Below are positions 61,446-64,000 of a stretch of DNA of 64,000 nt, in pieces. Made by a program: the position numbers and the translations under genes. The notes under the pieces are model-generated. The model was not told where the DNA came from. It made no database searches and saw only the letters and a list, made by a program, of their open reading frames with translations. The stretch comes from Allobosea sp. BK604. GTDB taxonomy: Bacteria > Pseudomonadota > Alphaproteobacteria > Rhizobiales > Beijerinckiaceae. The stretch lies in assembly GCF_004341515.1 (NCBI RefSeq), contig NZ_SLZF01000001.1, positions 682,001 to 746,000 on the forward strand. The letters run 5' to 3'. How positions within the stretch are numbered: position 1 is the first letter of the stretch; each line of letters begins with the position of its first letter.

Positions 61446-61640
61446 CGGGATGGTCCTTGTGAAACTCGCGGCAGGCGCCGGAGGAAATGAAGCTGGAGCA
61501 TGAAAGCACGCGAAACCTGCTCCCGCCATGCTCCTGACGCTGGTCGAGATAGGTGTTGCGCTGCGGAATGACAGGGGCACAAATATCAACTGCCCGTGAA
61601 GAAAACGGGCCTCTCCCAAGCCGGGCCGGAACGGAATGAA

Positions 61641-62441
61641 ATGACTGCGGAGGAGATCGAAAGTCGAAAAATCTCCTCTGCACCACGCCGCTGGCTCGGC
61701 GCCTTGCGCACGGCGTCCCGGCGCGGCCTGCATGGCGCGATCGGCCTCGTCTATCCGCCGAGCTGCATCGCCTGCAAGGGCGCGACAGCGCAGGCGCAGG
61801 CGCTCTGCGCACGCTGCTGGAGCGGTATCGGTTTCATCGAACGGCCCTATTGCGAAAGGCTCGGCACGCCCTTCGAGGTCGATCTCGGCGCCGGGCTGGT
61901 CTCGCCCGCGGCTATCTCCGATCCGCCGGTCTTCGCACGGGCACGCGCCGTCTGCCGCTTCGACGGGACAGCGCGCGAGCTCGTGCATCGGCTGAAATAC
62001 GGCGACCGCACGGAACTCGCGCTGACGCTTGGCCGGATGATGGCGCAAGCAGGCCACGAATTGCTCGGCGAGGCCGATCTGATCGTGCCCGTTCCGATGC
62101 ATCGCACCAGGCTGTGGAGCCGCCGCTTCAACCAGGCGGCGGCGCTGGCGCAGGTGCTGGCGAAGCACAGCGGCGTCACGCTCGCCCCCACGGCGCTGGC
62201 CCGCGTCAAGCGCACGACGCAGCAGGTCGGCCTGACCCGGCCGCAACGCGCCGACAACCTGCAGGGCGCCTTCAAGGTCCTGCCAGCAATGAGGCCAACG
62301 GTCGAGGGCCGCCATATCCTGCTCGTCGACGATGTCCTGACGACCGGGGCAACCGCGAACGCCGCCGCCCGCGCCCTGCTGCGGGCCGGCGCGAGGCAGG
62401 TCGACATGCTGACTTTCGCCCGGGTGGTGACGGATGCATGA
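61641..62441 (+). CDS. ComF-family phosphoribosyltransferase-like protein
   Basis: A 266-residue protein with an N-terminal four-Cys zinc-finger-like part (PPSCIACKG ... ALCARCW, near 38-63) and a C-terminal phosphoribosyltransferase fold with the PRPP loop HILLVDDVLTTGATA near 227-241. ComF proteins act in handling of incoming DNA and recombination in competent bacteria; in others the role is not settled. ATG 61641 is used; the frame is open a little further up. It leads to grxC, a nitrilase gene and a DUF1178 gene, a neighbourhood common in alphaproteobacteria. Confidence 0.9.
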   Translation: MTAEEIESRKISSAPRRWLGALRTASRRGLHGAIGLVYPPSCIACKGATAQAQALCARCWSGIGFIERPYCERLGTPFEVDLGAGLVSPAAISDPPVFARARAVCRFDGTARELVHRLKYGDRTELALTLGRMMAQAGHELLGEADLIVPVPMHRTRLWSRRFNQAAALAQVLAKHSGVTLAPTALARVKRTTQQVGLTRPQRADNLQGAFKVLPAMRPTVEGRHILLVDDVLTTGATANAAARALLRAGARQVDMLTFARVVTDA

Positions 62442-62485
62442 CGGCACACTAGATTGCAGTGCAACGTAACGATGCCGAGTTCACC

Positions 62486-62746
62486 ATGCCGCAGGTCACG
62501 CTCTACACCACCAGCTGGTGCCCCTATTGCACCGCTGCCAAATCGCTTCTCAAGAAAAAGGGCATCGCCTTCGAGGAGATCGATGTCGACGGCAAGCCCG
62601 ACCTGCGCAAGGCCATGACCGAGCGCGCTGGCGGCCGCACCTCGGTGCCGCAGATCTTCATTGGCGCGACGCATGTCGGCGGTTCGGACGACCTGCACGC
62701 GCTCGATGCACGCGGCGAGCTCGACAAGCTGCTGATCGCGGCCTGA
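62486..62746 (+). CDS. grxC: Glutaredoxin 3
   Basis: An 86-residue dithiol glutaredoxin with the active site WCPYC (Cys12 and Cys15), the cis-Pro TSVPQIFIG (near 54-62) and GGSDDLHAL for glutathione binding. It reduces disulfides and mixed glutathione disulfides. The ATG at 62486 fits the fold start; GTG 62459 upstream is possible but adds nothing conserved. Confidence 0.94.
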   Translation: MPQVTLYTTSWCPYCTAAKSLLKKKGIAFEEIDVDGKPDLRKAMTERAGGRTSVPQIFIGATHVGGSDDLHALDARGELDKLLIAA

Positions 62747-62863
62747 GGCCGGTTCCGGGACACCGGGAACCGCTATCGCCCCGGGGACTTGCCGAAAGAC
62801 AGACCGGCGCGAATCCCTCCGAGCGGCCCACTGGGACCGCCCGGACCGCGCAGAAGGAGCCAA

Positions 62864-63730
62864 ATGATGACCTCGACCAGCTTCACCGCGGCCTGCGTCC
62901 AGATGCGCTCGACGCGCGACCAGGCGCAGAATCGCGACGATGCCATCCGCATGATCCGCGAGGCGGCCACGGCCGGCGCGCTGTTCGTGCAGACACCGGA
63001 AATGACCAATCTGGTCGAGCGCAGCACCACGCGCCTGCGCGAGGTCGTCGAGGCCGAAGACAGGCACATCGTCCTCGCCGGGCTGCGCGAGGCGGCGCGC
63101 GAGCGGAAGATCTGGCTCCATATCGGCTCGCTCTCGGTCAAGGTCGGCGAGAAGGTCGCCAATCGCGCCTATATGATCGACCCGAAAGGGCAGATCGCGG
63201 CGCGCTACGACAAGATCCACCTCTTCGATGTCGACCTGCCGAATGGCGAGAAATGGCGGGAATCGGCGACCTATACCGGCGGCGAGAGCGCGGCTGTCGT
63301 CGAGACGCCCTGGGGCCTCGTCGGCCTGTCGATCTGCTATGATATCCGCTTCCCCTATCTCTACCGGGCCGAGGCCGAAGCCGGCGCCGTCATGCTGACC
63401 GCTCCCGCCTGCTTCACCCGCCAGACCGGCGAGGCGCATTGGCAGGTGCTGCAGCGGGCCCGCGCCATCGAGAACGGCGCCTTCATGATCTCGGCCGCGC
63501 AGGCCGGGACGCATGAGGACGGCCGCGAGACCTATGGCCATTCGATCATTGTCGATCCCTGGGGCCGCGTCCTTGCCGAGGCCCAGGCCGAACCGGGCGT
63601 GATCCTGGCCGAGATCGATCTTGCGCTCGTCGCCGATGCGCGCCAGCGCATCCCGACCATGCAGCACACGAAGCCGACGCCGGTTACGGCCTATCGCGCC
63701 GAAAAGTCGCGCCTCGACGCGGCCGAGTAA
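62864..63730 (+). CDS. Carbon-nitrogen hydrolase (nitrilase superfamily, Nit type)
   Basis: A 288-residue nitrilase-fold amidase with the catalytic triad Glu46 (QTPEMTN), Lys117 (RYDKIHLF) and Cys158 (SICYDIRFP). The close relation to Nit1/NIT2 proteins suggests omega-amidase or deaminated-glutathione amidase activity, which fits the neighbouring glutaredoxin gene. AAGGAG precedes ATG 62864; ATG 62867 would work as well. Cytoplasmic. Confidence 0.92.
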   Translation: MMTSTSFTAACVQMRSTRDQAQNRDDAIRMIREAATAGALFVQTPEMTNLVERSTTRLREVVEAEDRHIVLAGLREAARERKIWLHIGSLSVKVGEKVANRAYMIDPKGQIAARYDKIHLFDVDLPNGEKWRESATYTGGESAAVVETPWGLVGLSICYDIRFPYLYRAEAEAGAVMLTAPACFTRQTGEAHWQVLQRARAIENGAFMISAAQAGTHEDGRETYGHSIIVDPWGRVLAEAQAEPGVILAEIDLALVADARQRIPTMQHTKPTPVTAYRAEKSRLDAAE

Positions 63731-63789
63731 GCCTTGCGCAGGCGAGAGGGCAGATTATTTGCCGGGACTAAATCGAGTTTGAAGCCAGA

Positions 63790-64000
63790 ATGATCCGCTA
63801 CGCCCTCGTCTGCGACAACGCACATGAATTCGAAAGCTGGTTCGCGACCTCCTCCAGCTTCGAGGACCAATCCGCCCGCGGCTTGGTGACCTGCCCGATC
63901 TGCGACAGCGCCAAGGTCGAGCGCGCCATCATGGCGCCGAACGTCGCGCGCACCGATCTCGGCCCGCGCCCGGCCGAGCCGGCGGCGGAAACGCCCAGCG
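63790..64000 (+). CDS. DUF1178-family protein, cut by window end
   Basis: The first 70 residues are visible, starting MIRYALVCDNAHEFESWF. Two Cys pairs or singles are seen (VCDN and TCPICDS), as in this small Zn-ribbon-like family. DUF1178 genes commonly follow a Nit-type hydrolase gene in alphaproteobacteria, as here, 59 bases downstream. Function unknown. Confidence 0.85.
   Translation, partial: MIRYALVCDNAHEFESWFATSSSFEDQSARGLVTCPICDSAKVERAIMAPNVARTDLGPRPAEPAAETPS

Overview
The window is GC-rich chromosomal DNA from an alphaproteobacterium, most likely a Hyphomicrobiales member close to Bosea. That placement rests on gene style only: three-gene pntAA-pntAB-pntB transhydrogenase, a COX4_pro_2-type oxidase subunit, a comF-grxC-nitrilase-DUF1178 run, TRAP carriers and dispersed palindromic repeats. 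No marker gene fixes the genus. I count about 57 protein genes (two cut by the window ends) and one tRNA-Glu(CTC). I see no rRNA, CRISPR, transposase or phage gene.

Layout. 0-7.3 kb: end of a phytanoyl-CoA dioxygenase-like gene, the pnt operon, an oxidase subunit, an ABC1 kinase and two membrane-protein genes. 7.4-16.5 kb: carboxylate uptake and activation (MaoC hydratase, two acyl-CoA synthetases, alpha/beta hydrolase, tandem PPC protein, fused DctQM TRAP carrier with DctP). 16.7-26.6 kb: eight collinear minus-strand genes (sugar ABC binding protein and two permeases without an ATPase, DHDPS-family aldolase, GntR regulator, three-part TRAP carrier), with a lactonase and a FucU-type mutarotase divergent from them; this looks like deoxy-sugar or sugar-acid catabolism. 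26.7-32.5 kb: PPC protein, OsmC protein, globin-coupled chemoreceptor without the expected haem ligand, and a type I secretion ABC/HlyD pair. 32.9-40.0 kb: 3-hydroxybutyryl-CoA dehydrogenase divergent from a four-gene operon of a DUF3141 protein with a PHA-synthase-like Cys-Asp-His triad, a MaoC-phosphotransacetylase fusion, acetate kinase and polyphosphate kinase 2. 40.1-48.8 kb: NIS siderophore locus in iucABCD order with AraC regulator and MFS exporter. 48.8-57.4 kb: flavin disulfide oxidoreductase, VOC protein, and a GntR-controlled peptide-type ABC importer (again no ATPase) with an amidohydrolase. 57.6-64 kb: unknown small gene, LysR, WrbA, tRNA-Glu, old yellow enzyme, comF-grxC-nitrilase-DUF1178.

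Dispersed palindromic repeats of several families sit between genes and even between cotranscribed genes; two genes take their stop codon from one family. The most promising little-described system is the operon at 34.1-40.0 kb, which joins a PhaC-like enzyme to acyl-phosphate and polyphosphate energy chemistry. Second are the two ATPase-less ABC importers and the degenerate globin and DCC-like domains.
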